NCBI RefSeq assembly: GCF_040802235.1 | Contig: NC_133164.1 | Coordinates: forward strand, 90,202,302 to 90,266,301 | DNA length: 64,000 nt | Direction of reading: 5' to 3' | From: Manis javanica | Taxonomy: Eukaryota > Chordata > Mammalia > Pholidota > Manidae | In this document: positions 36,124-47,223 of the stretch, piece after piece | Layout of the letters: each line of letters opens with the position of its first letter | How positions within the stretch are numbered: position 1 is the stretch's first letter | Translations under genes and position numbers: made by a program | Notes under the pieces: model-generated | Seen by the model: the letters and a program-made list of their open reading frames with translations, nothing else | The model's database searches: none | What the model was told of the DNA's origin: nothing

Positions 36124-36668
36124 TTTACGGCTGTTGGAGGGGGGGCCTGAGATTCTGCCGCAGCCATGAAGGCCTGAGACAGGGATTTATGGCTGTCGGA
36201 CGAGGGGCCTGAGGGTCCGCCCCAGCCGTGAAGGCCTGAGGTGGGGAGAGTTCCCTCCTCATCCCCGAGTGTCAGGGCCTTGCCAGACGATCACAGTCAA
36301 TGGCACTGCGATAGCTCGGGGAAGAGTGGCCCACCCCGGGGAAATTTTGCTTAAAATCTTTCAGCACTGATGGAAGGGACGGTGAATGCGTTTATGACTG
36401 TCGGAGGAGGGGCGTGAGCGTCCGCCACAGCCGTAAAGGCTTGAGGCAGGGATTTATGGCTTTTGGAGGAGGGGCCTGAGGGTTCACCGCAGCTGTGAAG
36501 GCCTGAGGCGGGGATTTATGGCTTTTGGAGGAGGGGCCTGAGGGTCCGCCGCAGCCGTGAAGTCCTGAGGCGGGGAGAGTTCCCTCCTCATCTCCGAGCG
36601 TCAGGGCCTTGCCGGACGATCACGGTCAATGGCACTGCGATAGCTCGGGGAAGAGTGGCCCACTCCGG
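36124..36668 (-). repeat. 62-bp repeats and a 155-bp duplication in the proviral leader
   Basis: Five copies of a 62-bp unit starting TTTATGGCTGTCGGAGGAGG (plus-strand reading) begin at 36124, 36186, 36391, 36453 and 36515. Units 36186 and 36515 are each followed by the same flank (GAGAGTTCCCTCCTCAT... to CGGGGAAGAGTGGCCCAC), so a block of about 155 bp is duplicated with a 329-bp offset. The leader of retroviral RNA normally holds the dimer and packaging signals. Confidence 0.92.
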
Positions 36669-36794
36669 GGGGAAAACTTACCTAAAGGCCAGAGAGGAGT
36701 GGTGAGTGTGATGAGCCAGCACCGGAAAAAGAGGACGAGGGCAAGCTGCTGCTGGTGTCGGGGGGAAGACGGGGCCCAGTTGGGGTGTCCCGTC

Positions 36795-36812
36795 TCCCAG
36801 GTTTCGGCACCA
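36795..36812 (-). other. Primer-binding site, tRNA-Phe
   Basis: On the minus strand: TGGTGCCGAAACCTGGGA. It matches the 3' end complement of tRNA-Phe with one C-to-T difference. It lies one base after the 5' LTR. This is the basis for calling the element ERV-F-like. Confidence 0.88.
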
Positions 36813-36813
36813 A

Positions 36814-37062
36814 TGAAAGGAAAGGAGCGACACATAGCAGCAATTCACCGGAGAGTTCCGCTTTATTAGGGAAAGGTGCTGGGTTATATAGGAAGGGGCA
36901 TGAATCGATTGAGGTGTCACTTCTACGGGGCTGGTGGCTGTTGGCTAGGTGCTGGGATTGGGAGGGGGGGTGAGAGGTGATTGGGCTTCAGGTGGCGCCG
37001 GCGGGAACTGAGGACCCGAAGAGAAGCCGGAAGTTTGCCATCTTACTGGTGGGGACCCTTCA
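36814..37062 (-). repeat. 5' LTR
   Basis: 249 bp. On the minus strand it begins TGAAGGGTCCCC and ends CCTTTCA. TATATAA is the complement of 36884-36890 and AATAAA the complement of 36862-36867, giving a short R region. It lacks features beyond the core promoter that I could identify. Confidence 0.93.
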
Positions 37063-37067
37063 TGGAT
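37063..37067 (+). repeat. Provirus target-site duplication, right (TGGAT)
   Basis: Identical to 29680-29684 and directly beside the 5' LTR. Confidence 0.85.
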
Positions 37068-37170
37068 AATGGTTGAAAGTTGTATATATATGACAAAACT
37101 TACCAAATTGTATACTTTGAATGTTATTTATTATATGTATTATATCTCAGTAAAATTGTTTTTTTTTTAA
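37068..37170 (+). mobile_element. Old L1 3' UTR, right half
   Basis: Continues the text that stops at 29684: CAAATTGTATACTTTG, TATATCTCAGTAAAATTG and a T/A-rich end near 37165. Confidence 0.75.
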
Positions 37171-37294
37171 ATCTACTTGGGAGTGCTGAACCCAAAAAAA
37201 TTCCTTACACATATAGTGGGGTCTTACTCATACATCCCTAATATTTCATTTATCAGAAGAGGGTCTTGGGTTGGGACAGAAAGCCCCCTTCTGT

Positions 37295-37552
37295 TAGGCA
37301 GAAAGACAGAAATGAGCAGGATGGAAAGGAGAAAAGGTCCCCCAAAGATCACTCAGGCAGTTGATCAAATAGAGCCAGAAATGACTCAGAGAGTTAGTCA
37401 GATGAAGCCACAGGGCCCAAGAATGTCTCAGGAAATGTCCGAGGTCCTGCCATATAAGAAACATCAGAAGCATAGGCACAGCACAGCCCCACCCCTATTT
37501 CACCAATCAGAACAAGCCTAGAGTGTTGACAGCTGTCAATCAAGGACCTCTC
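37295..37552 (+). repeat. Partial LTR copy
   Basis: It starts TGTTAGGCAGAAAGACAG and shares about 45 bp of opening sequence with the fuller LTR at 37553. It contains a CCAATCAGAACAAG block near 37503. It looks like a truncated relative or 5' duplication. Confidence 0.45.
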
Positions 37553-38384
37553 TGTTAGGCAAGAAAATAGATATGAAAGGGATGGAAAAAGAATAAGGTC
37601 AGGAAAGTCCACTAAAAAGACCCACAGTTAATCAATTAAAACTCAAAAGCCAGGAGTAACTTAGCTTGGAATGTTTGAAAAATTCCCCAGAGAAAGGAGG
37701 GTACCTCAACATAGCCCATGTCTTTATTGTGTTAATCATGCAGGCCCAGCTTATTTTTAAACTTTACCTGTATGTTGTTTTTTTCTCCTTCCACCCCTAA
37801 TCAAGTAGTTTGTAACCTAGGCAACTGATTTAGCATGCAGGCCCAGCCATAAACAACATAGTAAAAGGCAGGAAGGATTCCATCTTAAAGATTGCATTTT
37901 AATACCCGCAAAGTTAAGAAGTAAGATTCTTAACTTACTCTTCAGCAAACAGACAATAACTCAGTTCACCTTGGGGGCTGGACAGGCAGCCTTGTTTGAT
38001 ATGCTCCTGGCCCAAGACTCCAGAGAAATCAGGGCAGGAGGTTCCTTGTGTTAAGTTAATTCTAAATACTCAGAGACCACTTAACAAGTCTGCACCCCCA
38101 GCCCTTAGTCACATTCCAAAAGAATCCTTAAAAGGGGGAACCCTCAACCTTTTGGGGTGCTCCTTTCTCTAAGTCTCTCACACTTTCTAAGTGTGTAACT
38201 TTTTAATCTTAAACTTTCTCTCTCCAACCTTTCAGGGTGCCTCTCCTGACTGAGGTGATCTGCTGTACTTTTTCTCTAAGTAACTTTAAAACTTTTACTC
38301 TGCTTCACTACTGTGTCTCTGCCCTTTAATTCTTTGTTGTAGAAGGGACAAGAACCGAGGAAAATACACATGCATCCCTAACAT
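37553..38384 (+). repeat. Solo LTR, ERV1-like
   Basis: It opens TGTTAGGCAAG and ends CATCCCTAACA, so the ends form the inverted TGTTAGG/CCTAACA pair expected of an LTR. The 3' part has the wording of gammaretroviral R-U5 sequence (CTGTGTCTCTGCCCTTTAATTC, ACAAGAACCGAGGAAAAT). I found no clear target duplication or matching internal sequence. The subfamily is not assigned. Confidence 0.55.
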
Positions 38385-38477
38385 ATAGATGGCAAAGTGT
38401 ATGAAAACCCAGCTTCCCATCGATTCAGGGGTTAATTGCTGAGCTTTTTTTTTTTAGAATAGAAAGATGTCCTGGAA

Positions 38478-38580
38478 CCTGGGGGGGCTCCCACCCAGAC
38501 CTATTGATTCGGAAATTCTGGGGGTGGAGCCCGCAATCCGTTTTTCACAGGGCCTCCAAGTGATTCCGAAGCCTGTCACT
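38478..38580 (-). repeat. MER20-like hAT fragment
   Basis: The CCACCCAGACCTATTGATTCGGAAATTCTGGGGGTGGAGCC segment matches the middle-to-3' part of MER20, followed by CTCCAAGTGATTCC. Strand is uncertain. It is fragmentary. Confidence 0.65.
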
Positions 38581-38739
38581 GTTCTGGGGGAAAACCAGAG
38601 AGCAGAGGAAAGTTAGAATGGAAGCACACCAGCGAATCTGACTGAGAGATACTGATTCAAAAGAGAGAACTAAGGAAGAAGTCGTTATGTAGTCCGAAAA
38701 CGTACCCTGCCCCCAGAGAGCTTTCCCGAAAGAGTTTCT

Positions 38740-39080
38740 TGACCTTCACGTCACGAGTCAGCATATAAGGCAACACGGGATGAAACCTGGCACCACCACC
38801 ACACCTCCCAACCTCTTCCCCGTCGCTGCCGGTGCGGCCGTCCCGCGCATGCGCATGTACAAGGCCATGCGCCATAGAGCTTAGAGATCCTCCAAGATTC
38901 CTAGAGCGGAGGGAGAACGTTGCCGATTCGCGGAAATTGAGGCTTGTCAGCGACCTGGAGAGTTACAGAAGGCTGACGAACTCGGAGACTCATACTCCGC
39001 GGCGGCCTCGCAGCGCCGCCAGGGAACCTTGTGTGCTTTTTTAAAATCCATGGAGAGTCAGTCACTCGGGTAGGCCTCAG
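38740..39080 (+). promoter_or_regulatory. CpG-rich promoter-like block with NRF1 sites
   Basis: CpG density is far above the surroundings. The palindromic NRF1 consensus GCGCATGCGCA is at 38845-38855, with a second half-type CATGCGCC at 38866-38873, an ACGTCA (CRE-like) at 38748-38753, and CATATAAGG at 38762-38770. Such blocks are typical first-exon promoters of housekeeping and zinc-finger genes. The nearest gene-like sequence downstream is the zinc-finger pseudogene at 50179. Exon 1 and its donor (possibly GT at 39070) are not proven. Confidence 0.6.
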
Positions 39081-40170
39081 ACGCGGCTCTAGGGCACCGC
39101 CACTCGTTGGTTCTTGGCCTTAGGTGCTTTTGGTACCTGGTCAACCCCTGCTGGGCCGTAATTCATTTGAATAAACGCCAGAAACTCTGGGGATCGGTGG
39201 AATCACGAACCTCGAACTAATCCACATGAATCAGCTGGCCGCGTTCGGGAAGAGCAACCTGAATGTGCTATGTTGGGAAGAAGGGAGAGAAGGGAAAGAT
39301 CATGATGATGGATCAATAGTGTCAGATTGATATAGGAAGGGCAGTGAATACCATAGTATTAGCCGCTGGGACAAAATTCTAAAATTCCCCGGCCTTATCT
39401 TTCTGGTTATATCCTTATTTTGGTAGTATTAAGCTCCTATTATGTTTGAAGACCTCCAGGCTTGAAATGGAGAATACAATCCGAAATGACTAATGCCTGG
39501 CTCCTAGATAAGGGAGAAAGTTTTATACGTTCTGAAGGAAGTACATTTGGAAATTACTTGGAAATCTTTGTTTTCTCTTTTACTTATTTTGTGTCTAGAG
39601 GTCTAAGTCTCAGAATTTATATCTCCAGTCTCCGCAATGATTCCCTTCCAAGCCCAGTGGTGCCCAGGTACCTCCAGGTATCAGACCCCGAGGTGGACAA
39701 GAAAAAGCTTACTGAAGAAATTAATTCTCCAGTTGCTCTCTGTGGTGTCAGATGTACAGATGCAGCCCATGGAGATCCACTTCAATTGTGAATCTCAAGA
39801 ACACCATCTAATCTCAGATGGGAAGCACTGTATTATATTTTTCTTAGGAGTTTTAGGCGGTGGGGAGGGTTGTTACTCTGCTGTGTTGGTGTCTTCAGTG
39901 CAGTTGGTATTCTTCATTGCAGTTGGTATTCTTCATTGCCTGCCACTCACTATATTAATACCATCTTTTCGGTGCACCAAGCACAGTCACGTGGCTTTAT
40001 TGTGAATTCTGGCAAATTCTTATGGAGTTCTCTCCTCTCCTTAGGTCCCCAAAGTCATCCATTTTTTTCATTATAGTCACCTAATCACCAATCTGTTAAT
40101 GTTTGATATTTTCCTTTTAAAATCTTTTCAAGTAATCTTTCCTAGGTACTATAGGAGTATTGTTAAAAGT
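39081..40170. other. No gene identified
   Basis: This stretch follows the promoter-like block and would be intron 1 or unrelated DNA. ORFs at 39462-39791 and 39637-40005 have no recognisable domain. A perfect 19-bp tandem duplication lies at 39899-39936. Confidence 0.3.
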
Positions 40171-40174
40171 TTTA

Positions 40175-40320
40175 GAGTCTGACACTATAAATTTAAATAC
40201 TAGCTTTGTCATTTACTAGCTTCAGTAAGTTACTTAAATTTTTTTGTGATCGTTTCCTCACTTTATAAGTATATAATAACTCATACTTTGGAGGTTATTT
40301 TAAGGATTGTGTCTACCGAT
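40175..40320 (+). repeat. MIR SINE
   Basis: MIR order is visible: TAGAGTCTGACAC, TTAAATACTAGCTTTGTCATTTACTAGC, AGTAAGTTACTTAAATTT, CGTTTCCTCACTTTATAAG, ACTCATACTTTGGAGGTTATTTTAAGGATT. Diverged. Confidence 0.75.
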
Positions 40321-42950
40321 TAGGACCCATAAAGGATCCTGAAACTTAGTAACCTAAGACATGAGACATTTTTAAACCATTATTTTCTTATGATTCTGTA
40401 GGTCATCAACTTGGGTTGGGTTCAGCTGGGTGGGTTTTTTTCTCCTTGTTTTTTTTGGGATCACTCATGCAGTCATCTAGTGGCTCAACCAAGGGCAAGG
40501 TCAAGTTGGTATCGATCATACATGTCTGGCTGCTGGTGCTGGTGCTTGGATCACATACCTCCAGCGAGCTAGCTCAGAACTTTTTCACAGGGTAGCTAGT
40601 TTCCAAAATCAGAGAGAGGACAAGCCCCAGGATGCAAAAACACCTTTCTAATCTATATTTATATTACATTTGTTAATATCTCATTGACTAAAGCAGGTCA
40701 CATGACCAGTTGCAGAGACATTGTGGAAGAGAACTACACAAGGATATAGATATTAGGAGATAGAATTCCTTGAGATCCAAAGCTCTGAACGCAGACCTAA
40801 TTGGTAGTAAATTCTTGATAAATGGTAGCCACTGTTATTTTTGGTAAGAGAATTTTGATCTTGACTTTGTTCACATGTTCTGCAGGGCATCATTTCCACA
40901 TTATATTTTGCTGCTTTTTGATTTTGGTCCTCCTGTGTCTGCTGTTTTGTCTATGAAATTCATCTTCTATTGTCCTTCTCTTTTACTCTAGATCTGCTGC
41001 TGCTTTTTAGTTTTGGAGCATTTAAAAATTCTATTTAGTTTCTTTTTCCTATATTTAGAACTTGTCTTTCCTTAAGAGTTTATTTCTAAGGCATCTAACT
41101 CTCAGCTTTTGTGAAAATTGATGCAGAATTGGGCCTCCTCCTTGTAGTTTTACATAAATTGACATACATATTGCATGTGTTTGTGTCTCTTAGAGTGTGT
41201 ATAAAATAACAGTTTTTATTAGAGGTACTATAATTATATTAAAATAAATTTATAAATATAGAAAGGCACAAAACAGAAAATTTAAATAACCCATAACTCC
41301 ATTATCTAGAGATAGTCACTGCTAACATGAATGTGTCCTTCAAATAATTTAATTATTCAAGAAATACTTATTGTTGATAAATGTTTATGGTAAAATCATA
41401 GCTTATTAATCATTACTAACCACTATTGTAAGTTATTGAGGGTTTATTCTGTGCCAGGCACTGTTCTAAGTGCTGGGTGTAGAGCAGTGAACTGAACAGA
41501 GAAGGCTTTGCCCTCAAGGAACTTATATTTTAGTGGGGGTAAATACACAATATAGTATCATATAGTAATAATGGTTATGGAGAAAATAAACCAGAATGTG
41601 TAAGTCAGGACTGTATCAGGCAACAGATGGCTCATTCATATTGAGTAATGCAAAGTTCATGAAAAGGATGGGCAAGATTACAGAAATGAACAAAGGATGG
41701 AGAACAGCCTTGGGGCAAATGATGAGGAAGAGTGTTACTACATTTAGGCCTTAAGTTACAAGGGAAGAGACTGAGTGCCAGGTCCTAGAGAGTGTAGCTG
41801 TAGGATAGAGCTACCCAATAGGATCTATGGCTTTTACTAAAAGAAATGTAATTACTTCTGACTCCTGGCCCATCAAAAAGGGAACCAGGATGTAGAGTGA
41901 CCATCTCATCCCAGTTTGCCTGGGATTTAGCACTAAAAGTCCCATATCCCAAGAACATCCTCTGTTTTGTACAAACTAGGATAGTGGGTCACTCTATGAT
42001 TCTCCACCTACTTTTGGCCAAATCTAATTGCAAGCCAGAGGGCACAGAACTGCAAGCGATGTAGTCCATAGGCTGGTATCCTGGGACACGAGTGAATAGT
42101 TTACCTAAGAGAGGCAAAAGTAGAATATCCATTGCAGTCCAACCTTTTTAACTTATAATATCCACTTTGTCCTTTGGATTTTTGTGTTCGCAACACAGCA
42201 GGAAATGTCTCTTAAGCTACCATTTCATCGTAGATTGACATATCATGCTCTCACCTAAAAATTAAAACTTCACTGCCACCAATGCTCTTCATACGAGGTA
42301 GTGAGAAAAGAGAAGAAAGACACAATTAACATAAAATAACTGCTACAGCTTTTGCTATTCACAAATCCTAAATTGGTAATCAGAACTATCTTCTTCCATT
42401 ACCATTCCATATTGTCCTTACCCTCTGCCAAAATCTCGGTGGCACAGAGTTTTTACCTAGTAAAGGTAAAACAAACAGACAAACAAAGAAAAAAGCATAA
42501 ACCTTTTTTTCCTGGATCATCTAAGCCCTTGGCAATCCTGTCTCAGATTACTTCAGTACACCATTGATTCTGGGCCTTTTAGACGTAAGAAAACTAAGGC
42601 ATCCCCATTGATTCCTCTTAGTTCCAGACATATTCTTCCTTGACATTATGTAGCAGCAACCAATTCTCCATTAGTAATGGTATCAGTCATCCTAGTCAGG
42701 AGAGTGACCCCTTCTCCGCCTGTTGAGTCAGCAGCATGAGGAACCCCAAATGGCTACAAGGAAGTCTCAGTTCCAAATTTAACAAAATCATGACTTTCTT
42801 CCATGGCAGGAGCATTTATCTTTTGAGACCCAGAACCCCAAACCCACCAAGCATGAGATTATGGGAATAGGAAACAAAAATATATAAGTAGATTATTAGG
42901 TATATAGTAAGAAGTGACTTTATTACTCCTTTTCCACCCTTGGCTCTTAT
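40321..42950. other. No gene; MIR/L2-type remnants only
   Basis: About 41430-41540 (TTCTGTGCCAGGCACTGTTCTAAGTGCTGGG ... CTCAAGGAACTTATATTTTAGTG) is an old interspersed repeat of the MIR/L2 kind, probably reversed relative to MIR. No ORF worth naming. The rest is anonymous. Confidence 0.4.
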
Positions 42951-44560
42951 ACCAATATATTCTGGCCATGGGGAAGATAACTGTTTATTGTCCTCTGGTT
43001 TAAGTCATATATTACATCATATACAATAGCACCCCAAACTTAGCAGAGTAGTGTTGCTTAGCTGGTATCATAACTGAGCTTTCAGTAAATTATTCCACCA
43101 TTATTGCAGTCCACTAGCTTCTGGCTGATAGGACATGAATTACATGTGTGTGAGCTCATGGCTATACTTTCTTCCCTGTAAAATTACTTCTTTGGAGGCA
43201 GTATTATATAGAGTGCCATAATAATAAATACAGCATTCTCTTGATGCAAATGTGTATCTGGACTATGTACTTAGAACTTTGAAAAAAAATTGTTGCCCTC
43301 TTCATGAAAGAAGGGTTGAGTGTAATGAATCTGCCCCCCAGTGGCTGACTAGTTCCTCTCTAGGGAATGTTAACTTTTTAGGGGCTCCATGTTGGCCTTA
43401 GTGGTTGGTTGCTTAGGCACATTGCAGTTACAGGCATATCGGCCTTGCTAAGTAGATGTCCATATTATTGAGCCCATGAATAGCCTCCATCCCTGCACCA
43501 TGACCACTTTGTACATGAATCTACTTGGAAAGCATTGATAAAAAGGCTGACTGACATTCATAATATGGCTCATCATGCCCATCTGATTGAGTGGCTTCTC
43601 CACAGCAGGTGCCCTTTAATGAGGACTCAACATGGGATACAAATATATTCATTCTTTGCCCATTCTAGGAGGCCTTTCCTCATACTTTTCTTCCAGAATC
43701 TTTATATCTAGTCTTCCGACCTTCCATTAGTCACTACACATAAATCAATACAGGTACCTTAGGCTATGTTGCCTCTCATGAAAAGTCGACAGCAGGTGTA
43801 TACCTGAAATTCTGCCCACTGGGAGGATCCGCCTTTACCTGTGTGTTTGAGGCCACTCCTGAATAGAGGAGAAAGTGAAAACTATTCTAGTTCAGCTAGC
43901 GCCCACACCTTAAGCAGGTCCACCTGTAAGCCTGTACAGTTCTTTACTGGTTTATAGATAGGATTCTCTATCACCAGTTAACAGAGGACTGTTAACTGGT
44001 GATAGGGAATTCTCATGAGGTCATGAATATGGATTAAAGAGGAGAGGTAGTGAAGCAATAGGAACCGGTACTATAGCAATCTGAGTCACCAGCACATGGA
44101 ATTAAGTTACTTGTCTTCCAGACTTGCTTTTATAATGGAATGCTGGTTTGTATGTCCAGTTTTATGATTTGATAGATCAAATGACTAGTACACAGTCAGT
44201 TTGTAATAGTCATTTGGTGCTCTCTGGTCAAGCATTAAGTCTCTCTTGGTGCCCAAGAGTAAGCCAGAGTCTGATTTTCACATAGAAATTTGTTTTTGGT
44301 AGAAGAAACTACAACCTTACTCTACTGTGCTTGTCTTATAGAGGCTTACAAAAGGCTCCAGACAGCATCCCTAACTGCTGCAGACACTTCCAATATCATT
44401 GGTTATCCTGGTTAATAAGATCATGTGACATGACAGTTTGCATTGCAACCTGGACATATTGCAGAGCATTTTTTTACTCTGAGTCTTCCTCAAAAGTGGT
44501 AACCTTATAAGTTATTCATGTTGGTTACTTCAGTACATTCACCTGTTTTATCTGTTGCCT
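42950..44560 (-). pseudogene. ERVL pol remnant
   Basis: Read on the minus strand, the wording follows class III ERVL pol in order from about 44550 (RT palm or connection) through RNase H to integrase at about 43000. Plus-strand landmarks are a CTCCAGACAGCATCCCTAACTGCTGCAGACACTTCC block (about 44355), a CTGCCCACTGGGAGGATCC block (about 43815), and the AGCCCATGAATAGCCTCCATCCC and CAGTAAATTATTCCACCATT blocks nearer 43.1-43.5 kb. It is heavily decayed, with no open frame and no LTRs recognised. A perfect inverted repeat interrupts it at 43968-44005. Confidence 0.7.
43968..44005. repeat. Perfect 17-bp inverted repeat with 4-bp loop
   Basis: CTATCACCAGTTAACAG, then AGGA, then CTGTTAACTGGTGATAG. 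The arms are exact complements. Weaker pairing continues outward. Confidence 0.97.
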
Positions 44561-44578
44561 CAAAAATGCAGAGCCCAC

Positions 44579-45202
44579 CCTTCTCAGATTCAAAAAGACA
44601 TATGCACCCCTATGTTTACTGCAGCACTATTTACAAAAGCCAAGATACGGAAGCAACTTAAGTGTCCATCAGTAGATGAATGGATAAAGAAGATATAGTA
44701 CATATACACAATGGAATACTATTCAGCCATAAGAAAGAAACAAATCCTACCATTTGCAACAACATGGATGGAGCTGGAGGACACTATGCTCAGTGAAATA
44801 AGCCAGGAGGAGAAAGACAAATGCCAAATGATTTCCCTCATTTGTGGAGTATAACAACGAAGCAAAACTGAAGGAACAAAATGGCAGCAGACTCACAGAC
44901 TCCAAGAATGAACTAGCGGTTGCCAAAGGGGAGGGGTGAGGGAGTGAGAGTGGGGAGGGAGAAGGGGATTGAGGGGTATTATGTTTAGTACACATGGTGT
45001 GGGGAATCACGGGGAGAACAGTGTAGCCCAGGGAAAGCACATAGTGAATCTGTTGCATCTTACTACACTGATGGACAATGACTGCATTGGGGTATGGATG
45101 GGGACTTGATAATATGAATAAATGTAGTAACCACATTGTTGTTTTCATGTGAAACCTTCATAAGAGTCTATTATCAATCATACCTTAATAAAAAAAATTT
45201 TT
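44579..45202 (+). mobile_element. 5'-truncated L1, 624 bp, with 17-bp duplication
   Basis: It runs from the ORF2 C-terminal region (CAAAAAGACATATGCACCCC) through the 3' UTR to an A/T-rich tail. AAAAATGCAGAGCCCAC at 44562-44578 is repeated exactly at 45203-45219. It landed in or beside the ERVL remnant. Confidence 0.93.
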
Positions 45203-45289
45203 AAAAATGCAGAGCCCACAAAGCATTGTGCCTCTTTTAGGTGGTAACTGTTGGTTAGAGAGAAAAATAGTGAGAGAACAAGCCATTAG

Positions 45290-45570
45290 CTATGTGAGAG
45301 AAGAGTGTTTCAGGCAGAAGGTGTAGCAAATGCCAGTGGCCCCTACATGTATCAGGAAAAGAGTGAGCCTGGGGTAGGAAGGTAATAGGGATGGTGGTGG
45401 AATGAAGTGAGGGCAGAGAGAAAGAAAGGAACCAAATTAAAGAAACTTCTAGACCATAGTAAGAACTTGGAATTTACTCCCAGTGTACTGAAAACTCATT
45501 GGCGCTTTTTACACAGGATAGTAGTAACATGTAAAACTCATTCTGTTTTATGGGTAACAGGAAAAAGCTA
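45290..45570 (+). repeat. Ancient interspersed repeat, family not named
   Basis: The wording (GTTTCAGGCAGAAGGTGTAGCAAATGC, GAACTTGGAATTTACTCCCAG) is a well-known mammalian-wide repeat of LINE type. A similar fragment lies near 60040-60200. Confidence 0.4.
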
Positions 45571-45724
45571 GCAAGAAGAAAGCAGATGTTTTAACGAGAG
45601 AGTAATCAACTGTATCAAACCAAGAATAAGACAGAATTGATCATTGGATTTGTCAAGATAGAGTTTATTAGGAACTCTAATAATGCAATTTTGGAGTTAT
45701 TGAGATAAAAGCCTAAGTGCAATG

Positions 45725-46520
45725 GATTAAAAAGAGAATAGACTAAATGTATATATATGTTTGGATTTATTTATGGACTTTCTGTTCTATTTCACTAATG
45801 GATATGTCTGTGCTTATGCAAGTACTTCACTGCTTTGATTACTGTGGCTTTATAGTAAACTTTGAAATCAGGTAGTAAAGTTCTCCACTTTTGTTCTTGT
45901 TTTTCAAAATTGTTTAGATTCTTTTGTACCTTCCTATATAAAGTTTAGAATCAGTTTATCAATTTCTACAAAAACTGATATTTTGATTGAGATTGCATTG
46001 AATCTGTAGATCAGTTTGGGGAGAATTCACCATCTTAAAAATATGAAATTTTCCTATCCATAAATGATCATATATATTTCTGTTTATTAGGTCTTCTTTA
46101 ATTTCTCTCATCAGTGTTTCATAGTTTTCATTATACAGATATTCACATATTTTATTGAATTTGTTTCTAAGTATTTCATTTTTGGTGTAGTTGAAAAAGT
46201 TTTAAGTTTTAGGTTCTAATTGTTCATTGCAAGTATATAGAAATACAATTGTGGTTTTGTATATTGCTCTAATAAACTCATGTACAAGTTCTAATAGATT
46301 TTTTGAGACTCAAGTATTTTCTATACACATGATTATGTAGCCTATAAGACAGTTTGGCTTTTTACTTTCCTATTTGTATGTCTCTGTTTTTTATGTCTTA
46401 CTGCATTGGCTAAGAGTATTGAATGGAAGTTGTACAGTGGATGTGATAAGAGAGGACATCCTTGTTGTGCACCCTTGTTAAGAGAAAAGCATTCAGTGTT
46501 TAACCATTAAGTATGAAGTT
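45725..46520 (-). mobile_element. Old L1 ORF2 fragment
   Basis: On the minus strand, wording of ORF2 RT to thumb: complement of TACTGTGGCTTTATAGTAAAC, GATTGCATTGAATCTGTAGATC, TTTCTAAGTATTTCATT and the AACCATTAAGTATGAAGTTAGCTG block. It is much more diverged than the young L1s. Confidence 0.8.
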
Positions 46521-47207
46521 AGCTGTTGTTTTTTTTTTTTGCTTTTCATTGGAGTCGTTAATTACATATAACATAGTTGATGTTTGGATTTAAAGGTACC
46601 ATTTTCCTATTTATTTTTATTTACCACAACTTTTTTTTTTCCTTTTTTTAACCTAATATTATCAAGTTTATTGTTTTTCCATTTTTTCCACTGTTAGCTT
46701 ATTGTTTATACATCTCTTTATTGTAATTTAATGGTTACCTCATAGCAGCCTTTCTCAAATGTGATTCTGTGAGAGAATTAAGCCTCAGTGCTCTAAGGCA
46801 TCCATTGTAAGTAATGTATTAATATTTCTCCCATACATTTATTGTGATACTAGGTATGTACCATATTTGGAAAAGTTAAGAAAACAGTCATTCAAATTAT
46901 TTTCTGTTGTATTCTCTTAAACCTTGCTTTAAAAAGGTTGTCCTAGAAATTATAACATACACATTTGATTTATTACAGCTTATTTTATTTACTAGTCCTA
47001 GTACAATCCAAAGACTTTACAGTATGTTAGTTTTACATATATCCCTCCTCTTCTGCTATTTTTGCCATAGATTTTAATTCTATATAAATCATAAACTCCA
47101 TAAGACATTCATATTCCTTAAATCAGTCAGTAAACATTTAGATTGACCCAGATACCTTTTCAGAAGGTAGCTTTCACTTGGAGGCTTTGGATTCTGCCTT
47201 TTGAACT
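46521..47207. other. AT-rich anonymous sequence
   Basis: T-runs at about 46527-46540 and 46632-46640. No ORF or named repeat is recognised. It ends at the left duplication of the next L1. Confidence 0.3.
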
Positions 47208-47223
47208 TAAAATTAATCTGTGT

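Larger units (their letters stand above)
29685..37062 (-). mobile_element. ERV-F-like gammaretroviral provirus, defective
   Basis: A 7378-bp provirus on the minus strand. Order from 5' to 3' on that strand: 5' LTR (36814-37062), tRNA-Phe primer-binding site (36795-36812), repeat-rich leader (about 35950-36790), gag (35819-33775), protease and RT (about 33774-32472), a pol-env junction (32471-31707), env to about 30233, polypurine tract (29933-29950) and 3' LTR (29685-29932). The LTRs differ at roughly ten positions plus small indels, about 4 percent. Every gene has disabling changes, and RNase H and integrase are missing. Confidence 0.93.

Noticed and set aside
36124-36668. CRISPR-like array (62-bp repeats)
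   Set aside because: No spacers of constant length, mammalian host, and position in a retroviral leader; ordinary tandem duplication.
38657-38875. Minus-strand ORF in the CpG block
   Set aside because: Open because of GC content; no domain and no start context.
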